From Pedobacter sp. MC2016-05 (GTDB lineage: Bacteria > Bacteroidota > Bacteroidia > Sphingobacteriales > Sphingobacteriaceae): a stretch of 64,000 nt of DNA. Position numbers and translations under genes: made by a program. Positions 26,006 to 35,758 of this stretch are shown here, piece after piece (within the stretch, counting starts at the first letter, position 1; every line of letters starts with the position of its first letter). The DNA lies in assembly GCF_026239735.1 (NCBI RefSeq), contig NZ_JAPIVT010000003.1, positions 62,001-126,000 on the forward strand, given 5' to 3'. A model generated the notes under the pieces. It worked only from the letters and a program-made list of their open reading frames with translations, was not told the DNA's origin and did no database searches.

Positions 26006-26590
26006 TTACCCTTTGTAAGTCATCTCTTTAGTTTTAAGCATTTTGCGCAGGTTGCTCAGTGCATAACGCATACGCCCAAGGGCAGTATTAATGCTTACAT
26101 CTGTTAAGTCAGCTATTTCTTTAAAACTCAGATCTGCATAATGCCGCATTAAAAGCACTTCTTTTTGCTCATCAGGCAGTAAATGGATCATTTCTTTCAA
26201 ATCTTTGTGGGTTTGATCGCGTAACATTTTTTCCTCTGCACTTTCGTCATAAAAGTGTAGCATATTGAATACATCCATCCCATCAGAACTCGTAATGATT
26301 GGAGTTCTTTTTTCTTTTCTGAAATAATCAATAACTAAATTATGAGCAATACGCATTACCCAAGGCAGAAACTTGCCCTCCTCATTATATCTTCCCGAAC
26401 GAAGCGTATTAATTACTTTTATAAAAGCATCTTGAAAAATATCTTCAGCTAAATATTGATCTTTTACCAATAAATAGATGGAAGTATAAATTTTACTTTT
26501 ATGCCTTCTTAAAAGTTCTTGTAGCCCATTCTCATCCCCTGCAATGTATAACTTTACAAGGTCTTGGTCACTGTATGATTGTAAATTCAT
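26006..26590 (-). CDS. ECF-type RNA polymerase sigma factor
   Basis: 194 aa. Region 2 at about 20-90 (LLRRHKSKIYTSIYLL, LAEDIFQDAFIKVINTL, FLPWVMRIAHNLVIDYFRK) and region 4 at about 130-185 (LPDEQKEVLLMRHYADLSFKE, then IADLTDVSINTALGRMRYA). It directs RNA polymerase to a stress or envelope regulon. No transmembrane anti-sigma gene is next to it; only a 64-aa soluble protein follows. Divergent from uvrA with a 258-bp AT-rich gap that must carry both promoters. Confidence 0.95.
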   Translation of the reverse strand: MNLQSYSDQDLVKLYIAGDENGLQELLRRHKSKIYTSIYLLVKDQYLAEDIFQDAFIKVINTLRSGRYNEEGKFLPWVMRIAHNLVIDYFRKEKRTPIITSSDGMDVFNMLHFYDESAEEKMLRDQTHKDLKEMIHLLPDEQKEVLLMRHYADLSFKEIADLTDVSINTALGRMRYALSNLRKMLKTKEMTYKG

Positions 26591-26848
26591 AGGTTTACCT
26601 ACACTAAATCCCGTACTGTTTGCTAAAAATTAATTTGTAGAAGTTTAATTTCTATAGCGTCTCTCCTATGTTTTTTAGATTGTGTTAGTTTGGTTCTGAG
26701 GTTGTTAATATTCAAAGAAAGTTATTTTTTTATCAAAAAACAAAAAATAAAATGTTAAAAAATAAATTAACCGCATCAGTACCTTATTTTTGTATGTTTT
26801 AAAAACCCAACAGTATTCTATGGGTTATATTTAAAATCATAACCATAC

Positions 26849-29662
26849 ATGAGCAAAAAAGAAGCCGAAAAAGATCCGCATAAAAATATTATTATAAAAG
26901 GTGCTCGTGTGCACAACCTGAAAAACATTGATGTTTCCATACCTAAAAATAAACTGGTCGTGGTTACTGGCATGTCTGGTTCGGGAAAATCTTCTCTGGC
27001 TTTCGATACTTTATACGCAGAAGGACAACGCCGATATGTAGAAAGTTTATCTTCTTATGCCCGCCAATTTATGGGTAGGATGAATAAGCCTGATGTAGAT
27101 TATATTAAAGGTATTGCTCCCGCCATTGCCATTGAACAAAAGGTAATTACTTCTAATCCTCGATCTACTGTGGGTACCTCCACAGAAATATACGATTATT
27201 TGAAACTTCTTTTTTCGAGGATCGGGAAAACGATTTCCCCAATTTCAGGAAATGAAGTAAAAAAAGATTCGGTTAGTACCGTGGTTGATTATGTGAGCGC
27301 TTTGCCTGAAGATACCACTGTAACAATATTTTGTCCTTTATACCCACATAACAATCGCACGATAAAAGAAGAACTTGCTATTTTATTGCAAAAGGGTTTT
27401 TTACGGGTACTTATTGAAGATAAAATTTTAAAAATTGAATCTGTATTAGATGATGCTGATTTCAAAGATGCCGAATTAACCGATGATAAAACGGTTCAGA
27501 TTTTAATTGATAGAATAGTTGCTACCCAAGAAGAAGAAACTTTAAGCCGTTTAGCCGATTCTGTTCAAACTGCTTTTTTTGAAGGTAAGGGTGATTGTGA
27601 TGTCGAAGCTAATGGTAAAACCAAGCATTTCAGCGATCGCTTCGAGCTTGACGGAATGAAGTTCGAGGAGCCAACACCAAATTTTTTCTCTTTTAATAAT
27701 CCTTATGGTGCATGTAAGCGCTGTGAAGGTTATGGAAATGTAATTGGTATTGATGAAGATTTGGTCATTCCTGATAAGAGCAAAAGCGTTTTTGATAATG
27801 CAATAGCGCCATGGAGAGGAGAGAAGATGAGTGTTTGGTTGCAGAACTTTATTAAAGCTTCTCCAAAATTCGATTTTCCCATACATCGTCCTTTCAGTCA
27901 GCTAACTGAGAAAGAGCAACGTTTACTGTGGACGGGCAATAAATATTTTGCTGGCCTTGATGCTTTTTTTAAGGAGCTGGAAGAACAGACCTATAAAATT
28001 CAATACCGGGTAATGTTGTCTCGCTACCGCGGAAAAACCACTTGCCCAGAATGTAAAGGATCACGTTTGCGCAAGGATGCATCTTATGTAAAGATTGCAG
28101 AAAAATCGATTATCGATGTCGTTTTAATGCCCTTAGCAAAAGCTTTAGTTTTCTTCAACGAGTTAAAATTAAACGCTACTGATGCTAAGGTAGCTAAACG
28201 TTTGCTAGCCGAAATTGATAACCGGTTTCTGTATTTAAATAATGTTGGTTTAGGTTATTTAACCTTAAATCGCTTATCAAATACCTTATCAGGAGGAGAA
28301 TCGCAAAGAATTAATTTGGCAACTTCTTTGGGAAGTAGCTTAGTCGGTTCTATTTATGTTTTGGATGAGCCAAGTATTGGTTTGCATCCACGAGATACGA
28401 ATAAACTGATTGAAGTATTAATTTCCCTCAGAAACGTTGGTAATACGGTTCTAGTTGTAGAACACGAAGAAGAAATGATGCGGGCTGCCGATTATATTAT
28501 TGACATCGGTCCGGAGGCGGGAACCCACGGCGGTAACCTTGTTTTTAGCGGGAATTACGAAGAAATATTAAAAGATAAAAACAGTTTAACCGGACGCTAT
28601 TTATCGGGGGCAGAAAAAATAGCCATCCCAGAAAAACGCCGGAAGTGGAAAGATCATATCCTTATTAAAGGTGCCAGAGAAAACAACCTTCAAAATATTG
28701 ATGTTAAATTTCCTTTGGGTGTTTTCACTGCGGTTAGTGGAGTTTCAGGTTCTGGTAAAACCAGTTTGGTTAAAAAGATTTTATATCCTGCTTTGCAGAA
28801 AGCCATTGGAAATTATGCTGGCGAACAAACCGGAGCTTACGATGGGATTTTTGGTAATTATGATTTGATCAGTGCCGTAGAAATGGTTGATCAAAATCCA
28901 ATTGGCCGTTCAAGCCGATCTAATCCCGTAACGTATGTAAAGGCCTGGGATGATATCCGTGCTCTATTTTCTGGTTTGGCATCGGCAAAAGCAGCTGGAT
29001 TAAAGCCAGCAGCATTTTCTTTCAATGTAGAAGGTGGCCGTTGCGATGTTTGCCAGGGTGAGGGTGAGGTGAAAATCGAAATGCAGTTTATGGCAGATAT
29101 TTATTTGCCATGCGAGGCTTGCGGAGGAAAACGGTTTAAGCAGCAGGTTTTGGATGTAGTTTATAAAGAGAAAAATGTTTCGGAAATCTTGGATATGACC
29201 ATCGATGAGGCTGTGGATTTCTTTAAAGATGAATCTAAAATTCTTAATAAGTTAAACCCTTTGGTTGATGTTGGTTTGGGTTACGTTCATTTAGGCCAAT
29301 CATCTAATACCTTATCAGGTGGTGAAGCCCAGCGGATTAAACTGGCTTCATTTCTAATTAAAGGAAATAACGCCAGCAAAACACTATTCATATTTGATGA
29401 GCCCACTACGGGTTTACACTTCCACGATATCAAAAAGCTATTAAAGGCTTTAAATACGTTGATAGAGCAGGGAAACACTATTTTGGTGATTGAGCACAAT
29501 ATGGATATGATTAAGTGTGCCGATTGGGTGATCGATATCGGTCCGGAAGGTGGAGATGGTGGAGGTAAAGTTGTTTTTGAGGGTATCCCTGAAGATTTGG
29601 TGAAAGAAAAGACTTCTTATACAGGAAAATATTTAGCATCGCATTTGAATTTAAATCCATAA
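26849..29662 (+). CDS. uvrA: excinuclease ABC subunit A
   Basis: 937 aa. Damage-sensing ATPase of nucleotide-excision repair. Two ABC modules: Walker [21 protein letters not shown] from residue 41, with signature [13 protein letters not shown]; second Walker [12 protein letters not shown] and signature [13 protein letters not shown]. Zinc modules are visible: [10 protein letters not shown] with CPECKGSRL, and CDVCQGEGE with CEACGGKRF. Length is normal. Followed after 8 bp by a LysE-type gene, so the two are probably co-transcribed. A TATTTTTG sequence about 60 bp before the start may be the -7 box. Confidence 0.98.
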   Translation: MSKKEAEKDPHKNIIIKGARVHNLKNIDVSIPKNKLVVVTGMSGSGKSSLAFDTLYAEGQRRYVESLSSYARQFMGRMNKPDVDYIKGIAPAIAIEQKVITSNPRSTVGTSTEIYDYLKLLFSRIGKTISPISGNEVKKDSVSTVVDYVSALPEDTTVTIFCPLYPHNNRTIKEELAILLQKGFLRVLIEDKILKIESVLDDADFKDAELTDDKTVQILIDRIVATQEEETLSRLADSVQTAFFEGKGDCDVEANGKTKHFSDRFELDGMKFEEPTPNFFSFNNPYGACKRCEGYGNVIGIDEDLVIPDKSKSVFDNAIAPWRGEKMSVWLQNFIKASPKFDFPIHRPFSQLTEKEQRLLWTGNKYFAGLDAFFKELEEQTYKIQYRVMLSRYRGKTTCPECKGSRLRKDASYVKIAEKSIIDVVLMPLAKALVFFNELKLNATDAKVAKRLLAEIDNRFLYLNNVGLGYLTLNRLSNTLSGGESQRINLATSLGSSLVGSIYVLDEPSIGLHPRDTNKLIEVLISLRNVGNTVLVVEHEEEMMRAADYIIDIGPEAGTHGGNLVFSGNYEEILKDKNSLTGRYLSGAEKIAIPEKRRKWKDHILIKGARENNLQNIDVKFPLGVFTAVSGVSGSGKTSLVKKILYPALQKAIGNYAGEQTGAYDGIFGNYDLISAVEMVDQNPIGRSSRSNPVTYVKAWDDIRALFSGLASAKAAGLKPAAFSFNVEGGRCDVCQGEGEVKIEMQFMADIYLPCEACGGKRFKQQVLDVVYKEKNVSEILDMTIDEAVDFFKDESKILNKLNPLVDVGLGYVHLGQSSNTLSGGEAQRIKLASFLIKGNNASKTLFIFDEPTTGLHFHDIKKLLKALNTLIEQGNTILVIEHNMDMIKCADWVIDIGPEGGDGGGKVVFEGIPEDLVKEKTSYTGKYLASHLNLNP

Positions 29663-29670
29663 TTTCGGCA

Positions 29671-30324
29671 ATGCTTTTTCTCACCTTTTTTATAGGCATT
29701 CTTCTCAACGCCATGGGGTATATTCCTCCTGGTAATATCAACCTCACGGTTGCGCAACTCGCCATAAATAAAGGTATGCGCCAGGTTTGGTATTTCATCC
29801 TTTCTTTCTCTTGCGTAGAGGTTTTTTTTACATTTGGAATGATGCGTTTTGCCCGCTGGGCAATGAGCGACATCAATCCTAATGAGGCCGTAAGTGAAGT
29901 AAGGTTAGGCACATTAGTAGATTGCTTTATGATTTTGATGTTTATTACCATGGGCACAATCACATGGGTAAACAGAAAAAAAGTACCTATTACCAGCAAT
30001 AAAAAAGAGGACAAGCGCAGTGGTAGTGTACTTTACGGATTAATATTAGGTGTTTTAAATCCAGTACAAATTCCTTTTTGGCTATTTTTCGGCAACTATG
30101 TAATCTTGCACGAATGGATTGAGACCGATTACCTTTCGCTGATTATTTTTAGCTTAGGTTCTGGTGTGGGTTCTGCAGTAGCATTATATGTTTATGCGCA
30201 TTTTGCCACTTTTATTCAGGAAAAATTTGCTCTAAGCAGTCTGATCATCAATAAATCGATAGCCATATTTTTATACGTGCTGGCCGCTTATTTGGTAATT
30301 AAACAATTAGTGGTTTTGTTATAG
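29671..30324 (+). CDS. LysE-family exporter
   Basis: 217 aa, about six membrane segments. The N-terminus FFIGILLNAMGYIPPGNINL carries the family's helix-1 PPGP-like motif (here PPGN), followed by the amphipathic GMRQVWYFILSFSCVEVF helix; a second half starts LYGLILGVLNPVQIPFWLFF. LysE/RhtB proteins export amino acids or their analogues. It begins 8 bp after uvrA and is likely read from the same message, though no functional link is known. Confidence 0.8.
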   Translation: MLFLTFFIGILLNAMGYIPPGNINLTVAQLAINKGMRQVWYFILSFSCVEVFFTFGMMRFARWAMSDINPNEAVSEVRLGTLVDCFMILMFITMGTITWVNRKKVPITSNKKEDKRSGSVLYGLILGVLNPVQIPFWLFFGNYVILHEWIETDYLSLIIFSLGSGVGSAVALYVYAHFATFIQEKFALSSLIINKSIAIFLYVLAAYLVIKQLVVLL

Positions 30325-30737
30325 AGGAAACTATTTCATTGCCAAGTTAGCTGTAATGATCTTGGAGGTTCTCAGACCCCTTCAGTTTAAATTTAATTAT
30401 TTAGAAATGAAAGCGCTGTTTTAATGGCGGCTTCCAGTCCCGCCAAACACTTTACTTCACTGCGTTCCGTGTTCGATTATGTCGGGTTTAAATACAACGT
30501 TGTGCATAGAACCCACCAAAATAGTTCTGAATTAAACTAAATAGCCCGGGCATAACGAAAATACTTTTGATTGCTCAAAACTTTCATCTTACTTCAACTT
30601 AAATCGAAAGATTGCCTTCTTGCGGTAGACAGGTAGTATGGGCGGGACTACTGTAACCCATGTTTCACTGTCTTTTGCGCTGCAAAATATTGAACAAGCC
30701 GTAGAATTGGTTTTTTGAGTATAACCCGTATTTATTC
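30325..30737. repeat. intergenic, 413 bp, looks like decayed repeat sequence
   Basis: No gene. Two G+C-richer patches (about 30420-30490, TGGCGGCTTCCAGTCCCGCC..., and 30605-30665, GCGGTAGACAGGTAGTATGG...) contrast with the AT-rich surroundings and resemble dispersed extragenic repeats I associate with Pedobacter genomes. The family cannot be confirmed from one window. Confidence 0.35.
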
Positions 30738-31772
30738 CTATTTCAAAAACTCAACGTTCCAAATTTTCTCGGCTTTTCTGCCGATTAACCAAAAGGATGC
30801 TGCAAGTACCGAGAAGAACAACGCTTTATGCCAGCTATCCCAGAAGTATTCGAAATAACGGGTGTAGAGGTTAATGAATAAGAAGGTGATCCCGAATTCA
30901 CGGGCAATAGCATCATGATATTTTAAGCCAAATAGGGTGCTTGCTACACAGACTATTGCCGAAATTAATGCCCAATAGAATAAGCTTAATTGCCTTACCG
31001 AATACCATTCTTCTAAGCTGGCAAAATTCCCGAAAACGGATAATGCCCAAAGTGAGACAAACAAGTAAACCATTCCGGCAATGTAAGTTGCCTGAAAGAA
31101 ATGTTGTGTTTTGGGCAATGCTTTCATGATGAAAGACGCTGCAGTTAGTGCCGCTCCAAATACAACGAAGCGCAAAGGATAATTCATCCCCAGAAAATAA
31201 TAATTCCAACGGCTTAAATAACCAGTTTCTGTTCCAAACCAGGCGCCTAAAGAGATTAATGCGAAAACCCAGATGAGCCGCGAATGGAAAAAGTATCCCA
31301 ATCCCCCATAAATGAAAACGGATATTAAGATTAAAATTGAAAAATTTCCAGAACCATTATCCATTGCTTTTCCGAAATAGGCAATGGCATTTGCTGTAAG
31401 TAATATGGCTGAAAATACGATGGCCTCATTGCTAAACTTTAAATGAGCCACTTTCTTTTTTCTTCTAAATCCTAGCAGGTAAAGCCAGGCGGCCAGACCT
31501 CCTGAAACAATTGCAATAACAATATTCGGTGTGTTGTAAACCCTTTTAAGATAGTTGAGGATGGAATTATCTATTAATAATGAACCGAGTGCGATAAACC
31601 CGCAAGCAAGGGCAACCCAAAAAGCATACTGAGCTAAACGCAACCAATCAAAATTTTTAGCCTCATAGCTTTTGCGAAGTTTGCTGCCAGTGTCTTCAGT
31701 AATTAAGCCAGTGGTTTGCCACTGTTCAATCATATCATCTAAAAATTCACTCTTTTCTCTATCAACTTTCAT
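30738..31772 (-). CDS. DUF2157-like polytopic membrane protein
   Basis: 344 aa. A cytoplasmic N-terminus with a helical pair (FLDDMIEQWQTTGLITEDTGSKLRKSYE) of the kind found at the front of DUF2157 proteins, then about ten hydrophobic segments. Basic RRKKKVAHLK loop near residue 105. No transport or catalytic motif is visible. It stands alone on the minus strand downstream of the KefB-like gene. Function unknown. Confidence 0.75.
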   Translation of the reverse strand: MKVDREKSEFLDDMIEQWQTTGLITEDTGSKLRKSYEAKNFDWLRLAQYAFWVALACGFIALGSLLIDNSILNYLKRVYNTPNIVIAIVSGGLAAWLYLLGFRRKKKVAHLKFSNEAIVFSAILLTANAIAYFGKAMDNGSGNFSILILISVFIYGGLGYFFHSRLIWVFALISLGAWFGTETGYLSRWNYYFLGMNYPLRFVVFGAALTAASFIMKALPKTQHFFQATYIAGMVYLFVSLWALSVFGNFASLEEWYSVRQLSLFYWALISAIVCVASTLFGLKYHDAIAREFGITFLFINLYTRYFEYFWDSWHKALFFSVLAASFWLIGRKAEKIWNVEFLK

Positions 31773-31803
31773 AGGTTAGGTTATACACGAATATAGAAAA
31801 ATA

Positions 31804-31831
31804 AGTCCTAAGTCAATAGTCGGAAGTTTGA
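31804..31831. repeat. 7-bp tandem array AGTCNNN
   Basis: AGTCCTA, AGTCAAT, AGTCGGA and AGTTTGA follow each other exactly, with AGT at 31804, 31811, 31818 and 31825. It lies in the gap before the DUF2157-like gene. Confidence 0.65.
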
Positions 31832-31894
31832 AGCAAAAGAAATAATATTATAACTGATCCACTGTGCTCCAAATTAACACGCTCAATTTTAGGT

Positions 31895-34108
31895 TTATAT
31901 TACCTCCTTAATTTTCTTATTGTTCCCCACAATCCAAATGACGTCTCCGTTATCAAATATGAAATCGGATGAAGGATTTAAAATGCGTTCACTACCCCGT
32001 TCAATGCCAACAATTAATGCTTGTGCTTTTTCCCTGATGCCAGCATTTCGAATGCTTAAGCCATACACCGGTGATTCGGTATTGACAATCACCTTCTGCA
32101 GTGTCATTTCCTTATCGGGGAAAGATTTTTCTTCTTCATGATGGGGTATATCCACATCAAGGAGTGCTTTTACTGAAGCAAGCTGATCGTCAGCTCCAAT
32201 TAATAATAAATTATCATTCGGGTAAAGTCTCTCATCGCGGCCAGGCGTTGGAATGTTGTTTCTACCACGTTCAATCAGGGCAATATTTACCCCGTACTTT
32301 TCCCTAATCATTAGTTCTGAAAGCGTTTTTCCAACCACATTCGATTCCGGTGATACCTTAATTTCCGTTAAGTGGGTATCCCAAGGTAAAATATCAGGCT
32401 TTTGGTTTTCTCTCGCATTCAAATTTAGCATGAAACGTTTTTCTAACTTATTGTAGAAGGATTGAAGTTTGCGTGAAAATATGACCATCATCAACACAAT
32501 TAAGGCTAATGCAATTCCAGCGGCAACCCAGGTGTCGAAAAATTCATACATCAAAAAACCGACAAAAAATATTCCGAGTGCAATTCTAAATACTTCGATG
32601 GCAATCAATGGTCCACGGGTATATTTCTTGTTTAACCACAAATGAGAATAAGCGGTTTTCTGTATCCTTCTGATTGACAATGCCCATAAGAACGGAGCCA
32701 TTAGAATGAACGATGCAACTAAACTAATGATGGTAGATTTTAAACCATTAACCACGTTTTTAGCGATAAATGGTTGCACATATCGCGAAGCTAAAAAGAT
32801 AACCGCAATGATAATTACCGAGTGTATAATGGTGTTAAACGCATAACTGCGCAGCAGGATTTTCCAGTCGCTTAAAGTGGTAATTCCAGCTGTACTGGAA
32901 CTGTACCTTGATATCCCATCAATCCATTTCTTTGGCAAAATTCTGGTTAGGAACTGATAAAAAGGTTCTGATAATTTAATGAGGTATGGTGTTGTGAACG
33001 TAGTAATCGCCGATGCTGCTACGGCGATAGGATAGAGAAAATCGCTGGTTACTTTAAGTGTGAGGCCTAAAGTGGCAATGATAAAAGAAAACTCTCCAAT
33101 TTGCGCCAAACTCATTCCGGCTTGTACCGATGTTTTGAGCGGCTGACCAGATAATAAAGCGCCTAGACTTGAGCTTAAAAACTTACCTAGAATGGTAGCC
33201 ATCGTTACGATAACAATTGGCAAAGCATAATCAACCAAAATTTTTGGGTCAATGAGCATGCCTACAGATACAAAAAACACCGCTGCGAATAAATCTTTAA
33301 CTGATTTTGTAAGATGCTCTATTTTCTCGGCCTGTGTTGTTTCTGCTAAAATTGAGCCCATAATAAAGGCCCCTAAAGCTGGAGAAAAGCCCACTTTAAC
33401 TGCAAGCAAAACCATTACTAAGCAAAGTGCCAGTGAAACCACTAGCATCGTTTCATCATTCATTAATTTTCTGGTGGCCTTTAAAAACGTTGGAATAAGA
33501 AAGATTCCACCTAAAAACCAAAGCACCAGGAAAAAGGCAAGTTTCAAAATTGAAATGAGCATTTCGCTCCCTGCAAATTGCTGACTTACTGCTAAGGTTG
33601 ATAGTAAAACCAGCAATAAAATGGCCACTAAATCTTCTACAATCAACACACCGAAAACCAAACCAGCAAACTTTTTGTGCTTTACACCGAGTTCTTCAAA
33701 TGCCCTAATTATAATTGTGGTTGATGAAACAGAAAGTATACCGCCTAAAAATATACTATCCATCGTTTTCCAGCCCATTAACTTGCCTGCAGAAAAACCA
33801 ATAAGCAACATAAAAACAACCTCTACAACAGCAGTAATGGAAGCCGAGCCGCCAACTTTGACCAACTTCTTGAAACTGAATTCTAATCCCAAACTAAACA
33901 GCAAGAAGATTACTCCAATTTCTCCCCAAATGTTGATGCTCTTCGTATCTGTTACTGAAGGAAAAAAATCAAGGTGTGGGCCAACCAATAGCCCCGCCAG
34001 GATGTAACCTAATACTAAGGGTTGTTTTATTTTTTTAAATATGAGCGTTGTTATTCCTGCTGCGGCAAGTATTAATCCTAAATCGGCTATTAAATCTGGT
34101 AAATGCAT
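31895..34108 (-). CDS. KefB/CPA2-type cation:proton antiporter with two RCK_C domains
   Basis: 737 aa. Residues about 1-390 form the CPA2 antiporter core of about 12 helices, with GYILAGLLVGPHL, FLLFSLGLEFSFKKL and GFSPALGAFIMGSILAET. A second hydrophobic block (about 420-560) is an extra four-helix region. The cytoplasmic tail has two RCK_C/TrkA-C domains (about 585-660: VVGKTLSELMIREKYGVNIALIERG split around its turn; and about 665-737 ending GDVIWIVGNNKKIKEVI). Family role: K+ or Na+ efflux in exchange for protons, gated by a ligand on the RCK_C domains. No Rossmann RCK_N nucleotide domain is seen, which is usual for this subtype. Confidence 0.9.
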   Translation of the reverse strand: MHLPDLIADLGLILAAAGITTLIFKKIKQPLVLGYILAGLLVGPHLDFFPSVTDTKSINIWGEIGVIFLLFSLGLEFSFKKLVKVGGSASITAVVEVVFMLLIGFSAGKLMGWKTMDSIFLGGILSVSSTTIIIRAFEELGVKHKKFAGLVFGVLIVEDLVAILLLVLLSTLAVSQQFAGSEMLISILKLAFFLVLWFLGGIFLIPTFLKATRKLMNDETMLVVSLALCLVMVLLAVKVGFSPALGAFIMGSILAETTQAEKIEHLTKSVKDLFAAVFFVSVGMLIDPKILVDYALPIVIVTMATILGKFLSSSLGALLSGQPLKTSVQAGMSLAQIGEFSFIIATLGLTLKVTSDFLYPIAVAASAITTFTTPYLIKLSEPFYQFLTRILPKKWIDGISRYSSSTAGITTLSDWKILLRSYAFNTIIHSVIIIAVIFLASRYVQPFIAKNVVNGLKSTIISLVASFILMAPFLWALSIRRIQKTAYSHLWLNKKYTRGPLIAIEVFRIALGIFFVGFLMYEFFDTWVAAGIALALIVLMMVIFSRKLQSFYNKLEKRFMLNLNARENQKPDILPWDTHLTEIKVSPESNVVGKTLSELMIREKYGVNIALIERGRNNIPTPGRDERLYPNDNLLLIGADDQLASVKALLDVDIPHHEEEKSFPDKEMTLQKVIVNTESPVYGLSIRNAGIREKAQALIVGIERGSERILNPSSDFIFDNGDVIWIVGNNKKIKEVI

Positions 34109-34194
34109 TGATAATGATGGGAGTTAAAATAATTTTCAAGTGTATTTACACTTGAATAAATTGGACTTTCGGTTTTGACGAATTGCCAACTTAC

Positions 34195-34545
34195 TTACCA
34201 AAACACATGTTTTGGGTAAAGCATTTTAAACGAATACCAATAATTTTGCCTGATAGTTTGTACTATTTTTTTGGAAATAAAAAAATAGAACTTCAAAAAA
34301 ATAGTAGTGAAAAATAATAGCGATAATATGCCGGTGAAATTTTGATGCTGGTAATTGTTGAGGAGATCCTTTTCAATACTTTCGTTTTCCATTGCCGTTT
34401 GCTGATGGAATTTAACCTGACCATAATAAGGCTGAAAACTTGTAGGCGTGGATTTAATTACAGCATAATCTGTTTTTATTTGTGATGCTGCACTCACAAA
34501 ATGATAAGGTATACAAAAGAATATGATGATGTAAAAAAGCCTCAT
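34195..34545 (-). CDS. small exported protein with C-terminal membrane anchor, 116 aa
   Basis: Signal peptide at the N-terminus (RLFYIIIFFCIPYHFVSAAS), a polar part of about 50 residues, then a hydrophobic segment (GILSLLFFTTIFLKFYFFI) and a basic tail. Family not recognised; membrane topology is seen only as hydrophobicity. The ATG at 34545 lies inside the left arm of a strong terminator hairpin that follows ribF, so expression must depend on read-through or a promoter inside the hairpin region. No second Met occurs before the hydrophobic core. Confidence 0.55.
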   Translation of the reverse strand: MRLFYIIIFFCIPYHFVSAASQIKTDYAVIKSTPTSFQPYYGQVKFHQQTAMENESIEKDLLNNYQHQNFTGILSLLFFTTIFLKFYFFISKKIVQTIRQNYWYSFKMLYPKHVFW

Positions 34546-34577
34546 TGCTGCTAATATAACGAATTGAGGCTTTTTTT
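34533..34577. terminator. strong bidirectional hairpin after ribF, holding a start codon
   Basis: AAAAAAGCCTCA (34533-34544) pairs perfectly with TGAGGCTTTTTT (34565-34576), loop 20 nt. On the minus strand it lies 16 bp after the ribF stop and ends in a U-run. The start codon of the next minus-strand gene (34543-34545) lies in its second half. Confidence 0.8.
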
Positions 34578-34592
34578 AGAGGATTTATTTTT

Positions 34593-35597
34593 TTAAATTG
34601 ATGCAGATGATGCAAAAAATGCGAGTGTAGCTTCTTTGTCTTGATGAAGTTGTAACGTTAATGCTTCAAGCCCGGTAAACTTTACATCGTGGCGTAGAAA
34701 TTTAAGAAAATTCATTTTGATATCCTGTCCGTAAATCTCCTGGTCGAAATCAAAGATGTTAACCTCGATATTTCTGGTCATGCCATTTATGGTGGGCCGC
34801 TGGCCGATGTAAGCCATACCTTTGAAAGTCCGAAGTCTGGAGTCCGAAGTCCGGGGTCTGCATTCTGAATCTACACTTCCTTCTTCTTCAAACTCCTCAC
34901 TTATTTCCACTGTCACTGCATAGATTCCATCACCAGGAATAAGTTTATAGGTTTCCTCAACAAATAGGTTTGCCGTTGGAAAGCCTATCGTTCTGCCAAT
35001 TTTATCGCCTTTGATTACTCTGCCGAAAATTGAGAACGGATAACCTAAGTAATCGGCGGCTAAGCTTACATCACCAGCTAAAAGTGCCTGGCGGATTTTA
35101 GTCGAACTCACTGCAACATCGTGAATATCCTGCTCTTTAATTTCTTCTACGGTGAAGCCGAAATGGATTCCGGCAGCTTTTAAGTCGGTTAAGTTGCCAG
35201 ATCGGTCTTTTCCAAAGCGATGATCGTATCCAATTATAATATGTTTGGTTCCGATGTTTTCAACTAGCGTATTTTTGATGTACTCATCAGGCGTTTGATT
35301 CGAAAAGTCTCTAGTAAAAGGGGTGATAATTAAATGATCTACACCTAAACTTCTTAAGATTTCTGCTTTCTCGTTGATGGTGTTAATCATCTTCAGATCC
35401 TGATTTTCAGGATCGATAATCATTCTTGGATGCGGAAAAAAGGTTAAAATAACACTTTCACCTTTGTCGGCTTTGGCTTTGGCAACCAATTGTTTGATGA
35501 TTTTTTGATGGCCGTAATGTACCCCATCAAAAGTGCCAATGGTAACTACGGCATTATCCAGTTTTTGAAAGTCTGAAAGGTTGTGGTATATTTTCAA
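34593..35597 (-). CDS. ribF: bifunctional riboflavin kinase / FAD synthetase
   Basis: 334 aa. N-terminal FAD synthetase domain (about 1-160) with GTFDGVHYGHQKII and the later SSTKIRQALLAGDV; C-terminal riboflavin kinase domain (about 185-330) with GRVIKGDKIGRTIGFPTANL and YIGQRPTI. It phosphorylates riboflavin to FMN and adenylates FMN to FAD. Between the kinase strand GIYAVTVEISEE and GMAYIGQ there is an extra loop of about 25 residues (FEEEGSVDSE, then CRPRTSDSRLRTFK) that most homologues lack. Its second part is encoded by an array of 7-bp repeats at 34827-34868. The frame is kept and flanking motifs are intact, so the protein is probably active. Confidence 0.95.
   Translation of the reverse strand: MKIYHNLSDFQKLDNAVVTIGTFDGVHYGHQKIIKQLVAKAKADKGESVILTFFPHPRMIIDPENQDLKMINTINEKAEILRSLGVDHLIITPFTRDFSNQTPDEYIKNTLVENIGTKHIIIGYDHRFGKDRSGNLTDLKAAGIHFGFTVEEIKEQDIHDVAVSSTKIRQALLAGDVSLAADYLGYPFSIFGRVIKGDKIGRTIGFPTANLFVEETYKLIPGDGIYAVTVEISEEFEEEGSVDSECRPRTSDSRLRTFKGMAYIGQRPTINGMTRNIEVNIFDFDQEIYGQDIKMNFLKFLRHDVKFTGLEALTLQLHQDKEATLAFFASSASI
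34827..34868. repeat. 7-bp tandem array AGTCYGR inside ribF
   Basis: Five consecutive units AGTCCGA, AGTCTGG, AGTCCGA, AGTCCGG, GGTCTGC (34827-34861) and a degenerate sixth, ATTCTGA (34862-34868). Six units make 42 bp, a multiple of three, so the ribF frame is kept. Confidence 0.85.
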
Positions 35598-35758
35598 TGG
35601 GAATGTTTTATGGTTATGGGTTTTGCATGAGGGATGGAAGCGGTATACTTTTTTGTTTGCTGATATTTGATTTTTAGGATGACAATGACAGAAAAGATTT
35701 AGCGTACAGCGCGACCCCTTGCGCAGCTTGGGGGCATGCCCGAATTATTATTTATATT

